A stretch of DNA of 64,000 bases from Parvibaculum sp040216885 (GCA_040216885.1 JAVJOG010000008.1:1-64000), one strand, 5' to 3'; positions 35,602-44,237 are shown, counted from the first letter of the stretch. Program-made: numbers and translations. Notes: generated by a model from the letters alone, not told the origin.

Positions 35602-37431
35602 TCACGACGTCTCGATCAGACGTGTTGTTGGATCGTGCCGGTCATGCCAGAACGGCGTCAAGGCGCCGTCGTCCAGATGCTGCATATCTTCAAGCGGCAA
35701 ATCCTGCGGTCCCGCCATGCGCCGCGCCTCGCAATCGCCGATCTCTGCCATAACCGAACCGAGCCACGCCTCCACGTCACCGGCCGGACGCCCTGCCCGC
35801 ACATCATAGGGGAAGCCGCCGCCCGGCACAGCATCGAATGCGGCGACATGTATCGCGTCGACGGGCCATTTTGCCTTGCCGGGCGGTGCGAGCCATATGA
35901 CGACATCGTCGCGCATCGAGACCGGCCGCCGTCCGCCAGCCAGCACCGGCGTTCGTGCCGAATGTCCGGCGGCTCTCAAAGCCGCTGAAATTGCTGCCGC
36001 GGCGGTGCTTTGGCCCTCCGGCGCCAGAACAGCGAACCGGAGCCGGTTCCGCAGGAAATCGCCCACCGTCGCGCGCAGGGCCTCCGTGACGCCGCGCTCG
36101 CCTATCGCGACCACCGGGCGTCCGAGATGCGCCGTCATGCGGGAGGCAAGGTCTGCCTCGTCCGCCAGCAGAATGTCGAAGGCGGCGGCGTTGGCCCGCC
36201 AATCTCCATCGCCGTCACGAATCCAGGCAACGGCCAGCGCCATCGGACTGAGGTTTTTCGCCCGCGCCAGCGGGAAGCGGGGCCGACGCGACAGGATCAT
36301 GTCGTAGCCGAAGAGGTTACGGTGCCTGAAACCGCCCGTCTTGAGGTCCGCGAATTCGGCAAATTCGGATGCCAGGTCCTGGGTCGCGCGGTTCGCCGCT
36401 GCGTCGGTTCGATCCGCCAGAACGGCGATGGCGGGGCGGCGTCCCCAATGGAACCGCTCATCTGCCCCGAAGAGACCGATCCAGGCCAGCCGGCGAATAT
36501 GATAGCCGTAGCGGGAGCGCAGCACCCGGAAGCTGTGACGGTGCCAGCGGCGGCGGCGCGCCGAATTCGCGCGCTTGATCCGCGTTGCGCCCATCAGGTG
36601 GAGGGCCGAGACGTCGTTGAGCGCCACCGACGGCAGATCGAACCGCGCCGCCGCCTTCAGCCCCAGATCGACGTCTTCATAGGCGTAGAGATAGTTTTCG
36701 CAGAAGCCACCCATCTTCAGAAACTGCGCGCGGTCGCAGGCAAGAACCGCGCCGGTCACGACGGGCATGTGGCAAGGGCGCGCCGCGCGCAGGCCGTCGC
36801 GGGGACCGGGCGTTGCGTCGTAAGCGGCGATCCGGCCCAGCCAGAGGTTCCACCTGAAACGGACACCGATTTGCGGGCGCTGGGCCTTTGCGCCCGCTTG
36901 CTTGTGCATCAGCCTGATGCCGACAAGACCGCCTGTCGCCTGAACGCCGGCAACAATCCGCGGCACGATGTCTTCGGTCAACTCTATGTCATTGTTGAGA
37001 AACAGCACGATTTCTCCGCGCGCGATCTGCGCGGCGCGATTGCAAGAGAATGAAAAACTGTGGTTCCGGCCAGGCTTCACGTGACGGATGTGAAATCTCG
37101 CGGATGCCGCGCGCAGGACCTCGGCGGTCGCATCATCCGAGCCGTGATCGACGACGATAATTTCGAGATCGGGCCAGGTGTTGAATGCCGCCAGCGACGC
37201 AAACAGAACGCGCAGCATTTCGCCGCCGTTCAGGGTCAGAATAACGACCGAAACGCGGACAGGATGCGGCGCGGCCATTTCGATGGCGAAGACGCCAGCC
37301 TGGTCAGCGGGAAGGACTGCGGGCCGGCGGGTCGCGAAAAACCGTTCCAGCGCAACAGCCGGGCGCCCGCCGGTTGCGGCGAGCCGGGTCGCGGTCTCGA
37401 TGGCTTCGACTAGACGGGAAATCAATGGCAT
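35602..37431 (-). CDS. GT2 glycosyltransferase with extra C-terminal domain
   Basis: The protein is 609 residues from the ATG at 37431. The N-terminal GT-A domain (about 60-320) has VSVVILTLNGGEMLRVLFAS, a nucleotide-sugar region with LFLNNDIEL and the acceptor motif YLYAYEDVDLGLKAA; it resembles rhamnosyl-type GT2 enzymes. The C-terminal 250 residues do not match a family I can name; segments such as FAVLAPEGQSTAAAAISAAL and DVVIWLAPPG look like half of a GT-B fold. It is the promoter-proximal gene of the leftward capsule operon. Confidence 0.88.
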   Translation of the reverse strand: MPLISRLVEAIETATRLAATGGRPAVALERFFATRRPAVLPADQAGVFAIEMAAPHPVRVSVVILTLNGGEMLRVLFASLAAFNTWPDLEIIVVDHGSDDATAEVLRAASARFHIRHVKPGRNHSFSFSCNRAAQIARGEIVLFLNNDIELTEDIVPRIVAGVQATGGLVGIRLMHKQAGAKAQRPQIGVRFRWNLWLGRIAAYDATPGPRDGLRAARPCHMPVVTGAVLACDRAQFLKMGGFCENYLYAYEDVDLGLKAAARFDLPSVALNDVSALHLMGATRIKRANSARRRRWHRHSFRVLRSRYGYHIRRLAWIGLFGADERFHWGRRPAIAVLADRTDAAANRATQDLASEFAEFADLKTGGFRHRNLFGYDMILSRRPRFPLARAKNLSPMALAVAWIRDGDGDWRANAAAFDILLADEADLASRMTAHLGRPVVAIGERGVTEALRATVGDFLRNRLRFAVLAPEGQSTAAAAISAALRAAGHSARTPVLAGGRRPVSMRDDVVIWLAPPGKAKWPVDAIHVAAFDAVPGGGFPYDVRAGRPAGDVEAWLGSVMAEIGDCEARRMAGPQDLPLEDMQHLDDGALTPFWHDRHDPTTRLIETS

Positions 37432-37538
37432 GATGGCAAGCAAGTCGTTGAAAGCTCAAAAGATTTGGCGCGAAATCGCGGCGCAGAGAATGCGACAAAG
37501 ACATCTCTGAACAAAGGCTATAATTCGGAACCACCTCG
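37432..37538. promoter_or_regulatory. Divergent promoter region of capsule operon and lpxC-like gene
   Basis: The 107 bp between two divergent starts. A TATAAT at 37519-37524 would place rightward transcription about 8 bases before the LpxC-like ATG at 37539, which would make that mRNA nearly leaderless; no good -35 stands at 17 bp. No clear palindrome was seen. Confidence 0.4.
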
Positions 37539-38435
37539 ATGACCAACCCTACCGCCTTCAGCAACCGTCAGGGCACGCTGAAACAGCCGGCCTATTTTGA
37601 GGGTATCGGCCTTCATACAGGACGTAACACCCGCGTGACCGTGATGCCTGCCCCCGCCGGTCAGGGCATCCTCTTCCGCCGCACCGACCGCTGGGGCAAG
37701 GGCGCGGAATTGCAGGCGGACTGGCGGAATTGCGTCGACTTTCCACGCTGTACGATGATGAAGTCACCGAATGGCGGGAAGTTCCAGACCATCGAACATC
37801 TGATGGCGGCGCTGTTCGCGCTCGAGATCGATAACGCGACCGTGCTGATGGATGGGCAGGAAGTGCCGATCATGGACGGGAGCGCCGCGCCGCTGATCGA
37901 AGCGATCGCGGCGGCCGGACGCGAGGAGCAGGACGCGCCGCGCAGCTTTCGGCGTATCGAACGGCCGCTGACCGTTACCGACGACCGCATCTCGCTGAGC
38001 GTCGAGCCCGCCGATCGCTTCATCATCGACTACACGCTGGAACTGCCCCATTGGGGCACGCAAAACTGGGTGGGCGAGGTGACACCGGCGAGCTTCCGCA
38101 CCGATATCTGCTATGCGCGAACCTACGGCATTCTCTCGGTTATCTGGCCGGCGCTCATTCTGGGCAAGCTGCGGCTGATACCGCTGGTGCGCGGTGCTTC
38201 GCTCGGCAATGCGCTGCTGATGTACAAGGACCGGGTGCTGAACAAAGGGGGCCTCAAAAGCCCCGACGAATTCCTGCGTCACCGGATTATCGATCTTGTC
38301 GGCGACCTTTCGCTCGGCGGAGGGCCCATCATCGGGAAGGTGACGGCCTTCTGTTCCAACCACAAGCACAACCGGGCGCTGCTACGCGCGATCGAGGCCG
38401 AAAAAACGGCGGAACCACACGCCGTTTCGGCCTGA
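37539..38435 (+). CDS. LpxC-like deacetylase, divergent paralogue
   Basis: The protein is 298 residues and aligns over its whole length with LpxC (305 in E. coli), the zinc enzyme that deacetylates UDP-3-acyl-GlcNAc. Seen: FEGIGLHTGRNTRV, the catalytic Glu and first zinc His in TIEHLMAAL, VPIMDGSAAPL, second and third ligands in LRHRIIDLVGDL (His, Asp), and the basic-pocket His in FCSNHKHNRALL. Departures: RHR replaces the usual RHK (the catalytic-site Lys becomes Arg), RTYGI replaces RTFGF, and the following loop is longer and hydrophobic (SVIWPALILGKL). It lies alone, divergent from the capsule operon, not next to ftsZ. It may be a second LpxC acting on another amide, possibly of the capsule lipid, or the cell's only LpxC. 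Confidence 0.85.
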   Translation: MTNPTAFSNRQGTLKQPAYFEGIGLHTGRNTRVTVMPAPAGQGILFRRTDRWGKGAELQADWRNCVDFPRCTMMKSPNGGKFQTIEHLMAALFALEIDNATVLMDGQEVPIMDGSAAPLIEAIAAAGREEQDAPRSFRRIERPLTVTDDRISLSVEPADRFIIDYTLELPHWGTQNWVGEVTPASFRTDICYARTYGILSVIWPALILGKLRLIPLVRGASLGNALLMYKDRVLNKGGLKSPDEFLRHRIIDLVGDLSLGGGPIIGKVTAFCSNHKHNRALLRAIEAEKTAEPHAVSA

Positions 38436-38436
38436 T

Positions 38437-39939
38437 TCAGGCGCCCACCAGCGCGTATTCGGCGAAATCGGGGTGGCGCATTTCCCACCAGTATTTGGCG
38501 GTGAAACTCGACCAGTTGTTGGTGACCTTGCCGTCGGCGGTCTTGTACCAGCTCGCACAGCCGGCCGCCCAGACCGTCTTCTGCATGTCCTTCTGAAGCA
38601 CGCGGTTGAACTCCGCCATCGCCTCCTTGCGGACGTCGATGTAGCGCAGCTTGCCATTTTGCAGCGCCTGCGCGCATTGGGCGATGTAGTTGGCCTGACA
38701 TTCGATCATGAAGATGATCGAGTTGTGACCGAGATTGGTATTCGGGCCGTAGAGCATGAAAAAATTGGGGAACCCCGCCACCGCGACGCCACGATGGGCC
38801 TCGGCGCCCGCCGCCCAGACATCGTTGAGATCGGCGTTGCCGCGGCCGACGATCTTCATCGGCGAAAGGAAATCGGTCGATTCAAAGCCGGTGGCGAGAA
38901 TGACGACGTCGGCCGGATGGGAAACGCCGTCTTCGGTGACGACCGCATTGTCCGTTATGCGCGCGATGTGGCTGGTTTCGACATGGACGTTCGGGCGGGC
39001 CAGCGTCGGGAACCAGTCGTTGGTCAGGAGGATGCGCTTGCAGCCCGCCGGGTAGTCCGGTGTCAGTTTCCTGCGGAGTTCGGGATCCGAGATGTGCGCC
39101 TCGAGTTCCTTTTTCGAGGCCCGTTCGAAAAGCTTGCCGAAGAAGCTGCCTTGCGTGAAAGCGAGGTAGTTGCGCTCCAGCATCATCCAGGTCAGCCAGC
39201 GCTGGGCGCGGACGAGCCAAGGCATTGACCGAAAAAGCTTTTTTTCGCGCTCGGTGAAGGGCCGGTCGGGTTTCGGCACGCACCAATTGGGCGTGCGCTG
39301 GAAGATCGTCAGCTTGCCGACCTCAGGCGCGATTTCGGGCACGAACTGGATGGCGCTGGCGCCGTTGCCGATGACGGCAACGTTTTTGCCTGTCAAATCA
39401 ACGCTGTGGTCCCAGCGCGCCGAGTGGAACTGCGCGCCCTTGAAAGCGTCGAGGCCGTCGATCTTCGGATAAGCGGGGCGATTGAGCTGGCCGACGCCGG
39501 AGATCAGGACATTGGCGGCGATTTCCTCGCCCGAGGCGGTGCGGATGCGCCAGAGGCCGGCTTCTTCGTCGAAGCGGGCTTCAGTGACCTCGGTGTTGAA
39601 ACGGATATGCGGCATGAGGCCGTATTTGCGCGCAACGCCTTCAAAGTAATCGACGATTTCGGCTTGTCCCGCAAACTTGCGGCTCCAGTCGGGCTTCGGT
39701 TCGAAGGAGTAGGAATAGAGCATCGAGGGCACGTCGCAGCCCGAGCCCGGATAGGTGTTGTCGCGCCAGGTGCCGCCGACACTCGGGCCCTTTTCCAAGA
39801 TCGTGAAGTTGTCGATGCCGGCCTTTTGCAGCTTGATCGCCATGCAGAGGCCGGCCGCGCCGGCACCGAGAATGGCGACGCTGAGCGGGCGGAGCTTCAC
39901 ATCGGGGCCCGCAAGGATGGTGTTGACCGACTGCGACAC
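38437..39939 (-). CDS. Flavin-containing Baeyer-Villiger-type monooxygenase
   Basis: The protein is 500 residues. It has GAGAAGLCMAI (FAD Rossmann), PSVGGTWRDNTYPG, the full fingerprint FKGAQFHSARWD (F-x-G-x3-H-x3-W-D), and GNGASAIQF (NADPH Rossmann). VVILATGFES is the ATG motif of class B flavoprotein monooxygenases. Such cytoplasmic enzymes oxidise ketones, sulfides or amines. It converges with the LpxC-like gene, stops separated by 1 bp, and has its own promoter region upstream. It is distantly related to the enzyme at 13642. Confidence 0.93.
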   Translation of the reverse strand: MSQSVNTILAGPDVKLRPLSVAILGAGAAGLCMAIKLQKAGIDNFTILEKGPSVGGTWRDNTYPGSGCDVPSMLYSYSFEPKPDWSRKFAGQAEIVDYFEGVARKYGLMPHIRFNTEVTEARFDEEAGLWRIRTASGEEIAANVLISGVGQLNRPAYPKIDGLDAFKGAQFHSARWDHSVDLTGKNVAVIGNGASAIQFVPEIAPEVGKLTIFQRTPNWCVPKPDRPFTEREKKLFRSMPWLVRAQRWLTWMMLERNYLAFTQGSFFGKLFERASKKELEAHISDPELRRKLTPDYPAGCKRILLTNDWFPTLARPNVHVETSHIARITDNAVVTEDGVSHPADVVILATGFESTDFLSPMKIVGRGNADLNDVWAAGAEAHRGVAVAGFPNFFMLYGPNTNLGHNSIIFMIECQANYIAQCAQALQNGKLRYIDVRKEAMAEFNRVLQKDMQKTVWAAGCASWYKTADGKVTNNWSSFTAKYWWEMRHPDFAEYALVGA

Positions 39940-40061
39940 GGCGTTTCTCCCTTGATTTCAAACGGATTTTCCGTCTCCCCGCGGCGCCGGCCGGGCGCCC
40001 TAGGGTGCATACCCCACCATCTATAGCAGGGTGCAAGGGAGTTCAATCGCGGCAAAAACGC

Positions 40062-40133
40062 GACGCCCGCGCCTTTTCCGGATGAAAGCCGCCGGTCGGG
40101 TGACCGGGCAGGCCGGAAAAGGGCGCGGGCGTC
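40062..40133 (-). terminator. Intrinsic terminator after ompW
   Basis: About 20 bp at 40062-40081 (GACGCCCGCGCCTTTTCCGG) pair with 40113-40133, with one bulged base, enclosing a smaller GC hairpin. On the minus strand the stem is followed by CGTTTTTGC. It begins 13 bp after the ompW stop, so it ends that transcript. Confidence 0.75.
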
Positions 40134-40145
40134 AGCCCCTCTGGT

Positions 40146-40805
40146 TCAGAACTTGTAGCCGACGCCGAAGCCGACGATCCACGGATCGAGATCGACATCG
40201 GCATTGATCGCGCCGCCATTGATCGAGACATCGGTGCTCAGGAAGATCTTTTTGACGTCCAGGTTGGCGTACCAGTTGTCGTTGAGGGCATAGTCGAGAC
40301 CCGCCTGCAAGGCCCAGCCGAAGCTGTTGTCGTAGTCGATGCTGGTGACCGCGCCGCCCGGTGCGTCTTCGTTGTAGAAGATGGTGTAGTTGACACCGGC
40401 GCCGACATAGGGGCTGAAACGCTCCTTCGGCATGAAGTGGTACTGGAGCGTAAGTGTCGGTGGCAAAAGACTTACTTTGCCGAGGTCGATGCCCGTCGGG
40501 CTGTGCGAAACGTCGTGGCGCGTCGTTGCCGCGATCAGCTCGAGCGCGATGTTGTCGGTGACGAACCAGGAGAAGTCGATTTCCGGCACCCACTCGTTGG
40601 AGACATTGACGTCGCCGCCGAGCACCGTGACGGAGGCGCTCTCGTCCGGGATGACGCCGATCAACCGTGCACGGACCATGATATCCCCGGCCGACTTGCC
40701 GCTAAAGCCTTGCTGCGCCTGCGCTTCCGGCGTTGCGGCAAAACCGGCGGCGGCGGCGATTGCGAGCGCGGCGAAAGTTGCCCGGGGCTTCGTTGCGATT
40801 TTCAT
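40146..40805 (-). CDS. ompW: OmpW-family outer-membrane protein
   Basis: The protein is 219 residues from the ATG at 40805, with GGAGAAG before it; an upstream in-frame extension is unlikely. A signal peptide ends near PEAQA/Q (residue about 31). The mature part has the OmpW pattern: GDIMVRARLIGVIPDE at the start of the barrel, NEWVPEIDFSWFVTDNIALEL, PPTLTLQYHF, FSPYVGAGVNYT, WALQAGLDYAL, and a C-terminal Phe (VGYKF). OmpW is an eight-stranded barrel for small hydrophobic molecules. It has its own terminator. Confidence 0.92.
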   Translation of the reverse strand: MKIATKPRATFAALAIAAAAGFAATPEAQAQQGFSGKSAGDIMVRARLIGVIPDESASVTVLGGDVNVSNEWVPEIDFSWFVTDNIALELIAATTRHDVSHSPTGIDLGKVSLLPPTLTLQYHFMPKERFSPYVGAGVNYTIFYNEDAPGGAVTSIDYDNSFGWALQAGLDYALNDNWYANLDVKKIFLSTDVSINGGAINADVDLDPWIVGFGVGYKF

Positions 40806-40931
40806 TTGAGCTTCTCCTTGAGGCGGCACCGGACCCCCCGATGCACGAATGGCGTTCACCTCACATTCGCTCAATATCCATATTTTTTTAGTGGTCATTT
40901 CGCCGCAGCGGCGGCGCGCGGTGTCGCACCT

Positions 40932-42365
40932 CTAAGTACCTGTATCTCCTTGCAAAATATGAAGATAAGTGCGGACCTGCTGGACGAAATGCACCGCCTG
41001 GCCGCCGCGCGCCGTTCCGTGGCGCAGATTGTGACCCGGATCGGCCAGCAGCGGCAGGGTGCGGCGCAGGTCGGCCCAGCTGTTTTTGTCGCGGCCGAGA
41101 CGCTCGGCCAGCACCCGAGCGTCGTAAAGATGGCCGAGGCCGATATTCCAGGCGGCGAGCGCCATGTATGTGCGGTCGGGCTCGGCCACGGCTTCCGGGA
41201 TTCTCTCTTCAAGTTCAACGAGATAGCGCGCGGCGGCCGCGATGCTTTCGGATGGATCGAGGCGGTCCTCGACGCCGAGCTGGCGCGCCGTCTGCCGCGT
41301 CAGCATCATCAACCCGCGCACACCGGTGGGGCTCACCGCCTCCGGATCCCAATGCGATTCCTGATAGGCGATGGCCGCAAGTAGTTGCCACGACAGGTTA
41401 TTTTCGCGCGCGGCGCGGCGGAAGGCCTTTTCGTAGAGCGGCAGGCGATCGTCGACCGCGCGCTGGAAGGCGCGCAGGTCCACATAGTCGAAACGCGGCA
41501 GAAAACCGAAGAAACGCCGCTCCAGAGCCGATAATTGACCGGTTTTGCGGATGCCGGCGAACCAGCGGCGCATCGGCTCGGCGAGGTCTTCCGAGCCCGG
41601 CGCGGTCAACCAGACGACCGGAAAATCCCCTGTCAATTCAAAGGCTTGCATCAATTCCGGGTAATAGGGATTGACGACCCCGAAGGTGCGGCTGTCGGTG
41701 AGCGCGCAATCGAGCCGGCCCGCGGCGACGCGGGCCAGCAAAGCCTCAACGTTTTCAGAGAGATAGCCGGTATCGAGCCCGGCCTCGGCCAGCAGCGCGG
41801 CGCCCGGCGAGCCGGCGGAGGCGGCAAAGCGCAGGCCGCGAAGATCCTCAATTTCACGTGGTTTTTCAACGAGTTGCCGGTGGCAGGCGACGAGCTGGCG
41901 GGTGGTGGCATAAGGCGGACCGGCCGCGAACTGCGCCTTGCGCGCCTCATCGAGCGCCAGGCCGGCCGCCGCGACATGGCCCTTGCGCGCCGCCAGCGCC
42001 TGCATAAGCCTTTGTTCCGTCGAGTAAATCCGGAATTCGACCTCAACACCGAGCGACTTGCCGAAGGCCCGCATCGCCTCGTATTCAAAGCCGGTCAGCC
42101 CGTCGACACCCTCATACCAGGTGGTCGGGCCGAGCCGCGTCAGCACCACCAGCGTGCCGTTTTTTTCAATGGATTCAAGGCCTTGTTCGACCGGCGGCAC
42201 ATAGAGGCGCAGATAGAGCAGATGGTTGAGGCCGAACAGCACGACGAGAAGGAAGACGAACCACGGCGCGCGCGAGCTGCGGCGCGGGCGCCACGGGCCC
42301 GGCGCGCGCAGCCACGCCACCAGAGCACCGGCCCAAGCCCTTGATTTCACGATGATTTCCGACAA
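40932..42365 (-). CDS. mltF: Membrane-bound lytic transglycosylase MltF
   Basis: The protein is 477 residues. An N-terminal membrane segment (FVFLLVVLFGLNHLLYLRLY, about 36-55) precedes a periplasmic solute-binding-like domain (GTLVVLTRLGPTTWYEG..., about 65-300) and a C-terminal SLT domain with the catalytic Glu in IAYQESHWDPEAVSPTGVRG and LAAWNIGLGHLYDA. The bacterial SBP_bac_3 plus SLT order defines MltF, which cleaves peptidoglycan glycan strands to anhydromuramyl products. E. coli MltF is 518 residues; this one is shorter. Followed after 126 bp by ompW on the same strand. Confidence 0.93.
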   Translation of the reverse strand: MSEIIVKSRAWAGALVAWLRAPGPWRPRRSSRAPWFVFLLVVLFGLNHLLYLRLYVPPVEQGLESIEKNGTLVVLTRLGPTTWYEGVDGLTGFEYEAMRAFGKSLGVEVEFRIYSTEQRLMQALAARKGHVAAAGLALDEARKAQFAAGPPYATTRQLVACHRQLVEKPREIEDLRGLRFAASAGSPGAALLAEAGLDTGYLSENVEALLARVAAGRLDCALTDSRTFGVVNPYYPELMQAFELTGDFPVVWLTAPGSEDLAEPMRRWFAGIRKTGQLSALERRFFGFLPRFDYVDLRAFQRAVDDRLPLYEKAFRRAARENNLSWQLLAAIAYQESHWDPEAVSPTGVRGLMMLTRQTARQLGVEDRLDPSESIAAAARYLVELEERIPEAVAEPDRTYMALAAWNIGLGHLYDARVLAERLGRDKNSWADLRRTLPLLADPGHNLRHGTARGGQAVHFVQQVRTYLHILQGDTGT

Positions 42366-42798
42366 GCGCGCGTCCCACCGCTGCCTCTATGGGCGCAGAA
42401 TAGCATGGCCGGCGCACACCGCGGCGGACAGCGACTGTCACAATCGAGAAATGGCGGAATTCCGCCATTTCGCCCCGGCTGTCATCGAACTGTCAAAAAA
42501 CTGTCACAAACGGGGATAGGTTCGATCCGTGTACGGAGGAGTGGCGCGTGGCGGGCGGGGATAAGTCGAACTTATCCCCGGTTTGGGGCGTGAAGGAAGG
42601 AAAAGAGACTCACGCGGAGCCGCCGAGAAGAAAGATCGAAAAACTTGTCCCCGGTTTTCGGTGTGGTGGCGACGCGGACGTTTGAGTCGCGGGACGCGCA
42701 ACGCGGCGGCGAAAAACTTATCCCCGGTTTTGGGGGCGACGGGAAGAGAGCGAATCACGCGGAGACGCGGAGGCGCGGAGAGGAGAAGGCTCGCGCGC
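42366..42798. other. Repeat-rich non-coding interval
   Basis: No credible gene. A 9-bp inverted repeat (GGGGATAAG/CTTATCCCC, 42557-42579) is followed by three copies of an AACTT(A/G)TCCCCGGTTT unit at about 42569, 42642 and 42716, spaced about 73 bp. Two blocks of a CACGCGGAG-type sequence lie at about 42611 and 42751; the second reads CGCGGAGACGCGGAGGCGCG. These look like copies of a small intergenic repeat family. Confidence 0.6.
42569..42738. repeat. Three dispersed copies of AACTTRTCCCCGGTTT
   Basis: Copies at 42569-42584, 42642-42657 and 42716-42731, each followed by G-rich sequence. The spacing of 73-74 bp between copies is nearly constant, suggesting tandem duplication of a larger unit that has since diverged. 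Confidence 0.7.
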
Positions 42799-42987
42799 TA
42801 TGCGGCTTTCGCAGTCGCCTCGGGCGCCGATCCCGAAATGGCCGGGAAGGCGCGCGCGGGCGGCGCGGCGCATCTCGACCTGCGCTCGCCGGAAGACGAC
42901 GCGGCGGTGCTGCGCGAGGCGGGGTTTTGGGAGGTGACGATGTTTTATGCGGCGTTCACGTGGCGCGGGCGTGTGGGGTATGCGTGA
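42799..42987 (+). pseudogene. C-terminal remnant of a methyltransferase-like gene
   Basis: The last 60 or so codons of an open frame read YAAFAVASGADPEMAGKA..., AAHLDLRSPEDDAAVLREAG, ending FWEVTMFYAAFTWRGRVGYA and a stop. This pattern (AVLREAGF..V..FYAAFTWRGW) is the C-terminus of class I SAM-dependent methyltransferases as I recall them. The upstream part of the frame is repeat sequence with no methyltransferase motif, so the gene is decapitated. Confidence 0.55.
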
Positions 42988-43114
42988 GGGGTGGGCGGTC
43001 CGAAAACCATTATGCGCCAGAAGCCGTCATTCAAAACGTATAGGCAGGTTCAACTCTCCTGCTGGACGGAGCGATCCAGTCCAAGGACGACCTAACCTGC
43101 AACGCAGCAAGTGC

Positions 43115-43645
43115 TCACCCGGAGACGCCCTTCGGACGATGCGTGACTTCGCGTCTCGGGGCTTCGCCAAGCCGCTTCACCAGAAGTAGCGTCGTAAGCC
43201 CGCTGTTCCATTCAGTGTCAGGATATTGATCGGTTTCGCGATATCCGCGCTTCGCGTAGAAGGCGCGCGAGCGAGTGTTGAACGTGTCTGTCTCCAAGCG
43301 CGCAGTGGGAAAGCCTGCTCGCGCGATCCCGGTCTCCGCCATGTCCATCAGGCGGCTGCCCACACCCTTTCGCGCGTGACCGGTGCGCACGTGAAGGGCG
43401 TTCACGAAGTCCGCGTCCCAATCCACGAAGCCGACGACCTGCCCATCGCATTCCGCAACCCAGAACTCGGTGCCGCGCGCCCTAACGTAAGCGCCAGGAC
43501 GGTCCTCGTCGCGGAACCGCTGAGCGGCAGCAGGGGTCAACTCAGGAAACCAGGTGCTCTCATACGTTTCATAGAGAATCGCCCGAAGCATGGGCGCATC
43601 GCTCGACGTAGCGCGACGGAGGTGTGTCTCGGAGGCCGGCGGCAT
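43115..43645 (-). CDS. GNAT-family N-acetyltransferase
   Basis: The protein is 176 residues. LRRATSSDAPMLRAIL at the start, FWVAECDGQVVGFVDW, the acetyl-CoA loop TGHARKGVGSRLMDMAE and FYAKRGYRETDQYP are standard GNAT features. The ATG at 43645 faces a kinase-like gene across 162 bp. Single-gene unit; substrate unknown. Confidence 0.88.
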   Translation of the reverse strand: MPPASETHLRRATSSDAPMLRAILYETYESTWFPELTPAAAQRFRDEDRPGAYVRARGTEFWVAECDGQVVGFVDWDADFVNALHVRTGHARKGVGSRLMDMAETGIARAGFPTARLETDTFNTRSRAFYAKRGYRETDQYPDTEWNSGLTTLLLVKRLGEAPRREVTHRPKGVSG

Positions 43646-44120
43646 GACGGCAACCTAGCTCCACAAGGCTACGTCCGCAAGGGATCAGAAATTACCTTTA
43701 AATGACGAGTCCGGACGATTTGCCGGCTATGCGCCAAGAGCTGCCTTTCGATCCGGCACTTCCTCCCTTATGTTGCGACCGGCATTGGCAGCGGGCGGGC
43801 ATACCGGATGGCGGCACAGATAATTTTCCTTCACGGTGCTTCCAGCAGCGGCAAGTCGACGATCGCCCGCGCGCTGCAGGCGCGTATCGAAAAGCCATTC
43901 TGGCATATCTCGATCGACCATCTTCGTGATGCAGATGTCCTGCCCCTTGAACGCTTTCGCAAAGGCGACTTCGCATGGGCCGACGCGCGCACCGCCTTCT
44001 TCGACGGCTTCCATGCATCGCTCGCGGCCTATGCGAATGCCGGAAACAACCTCATCCTGGAGCATATTCTCGACACCGAAGGATGGATGGAAACGCTTCG
44101 GCGCATACTCGCGCCGCATA

Positions 44121-44152
44121 AAGCCCGGATCGAAAGATCCGGGCTTTTTTTT
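44121..44152 (+). terminator. Strong intrinsic terminator
   Basis: AAGCCCGGATC (44121-44131), GAAA tetraloop, GATCCGGGCTT (44136-44146), then a run of eight T to 44152. It is a textbook rightward terminator but lies inside the open frame of the kinase-like gene, marking where that gene was truncated or joined to foreign 3' sequence. Confidence 0.9.
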
Positions 44153-44159
44153 GTTTTTT

Positions 44160-44237
44160 GTGGGTGCGGCTTCCCCTCACCCTTCCGCGGCCTTGCGGCC
44201 GCTCCCTCCCTCTCCCCGAGGAGAGAGGGAAAGATTT
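44160..44237. repeat. Intergenic palindromic repeat block
   Basis: Contains CCCCTCACCC, a GCGGCCTTGCGGCCGC dyad and CCCTCTCCCCGAGGAGAGAGGG hairpin, a composition common in dispersed intergenic palindromes of GC-rich proteobacteria. On the minus strand the last hairpin follows the acyl-CoA dehydrogenase stop at 44238 and is then 3' of that gene; it may help terminate it. Confidence 0.5.

Noticed and set aside
43036..43065. GCAGGTTCAACTCTCCTGC resembling a tRNA T-arm
   Set aside because: The loop is nine bases, not seven, and no acceptor, D or anticodon arms can be folded around it. Probably chance or an ordinary hairpin.
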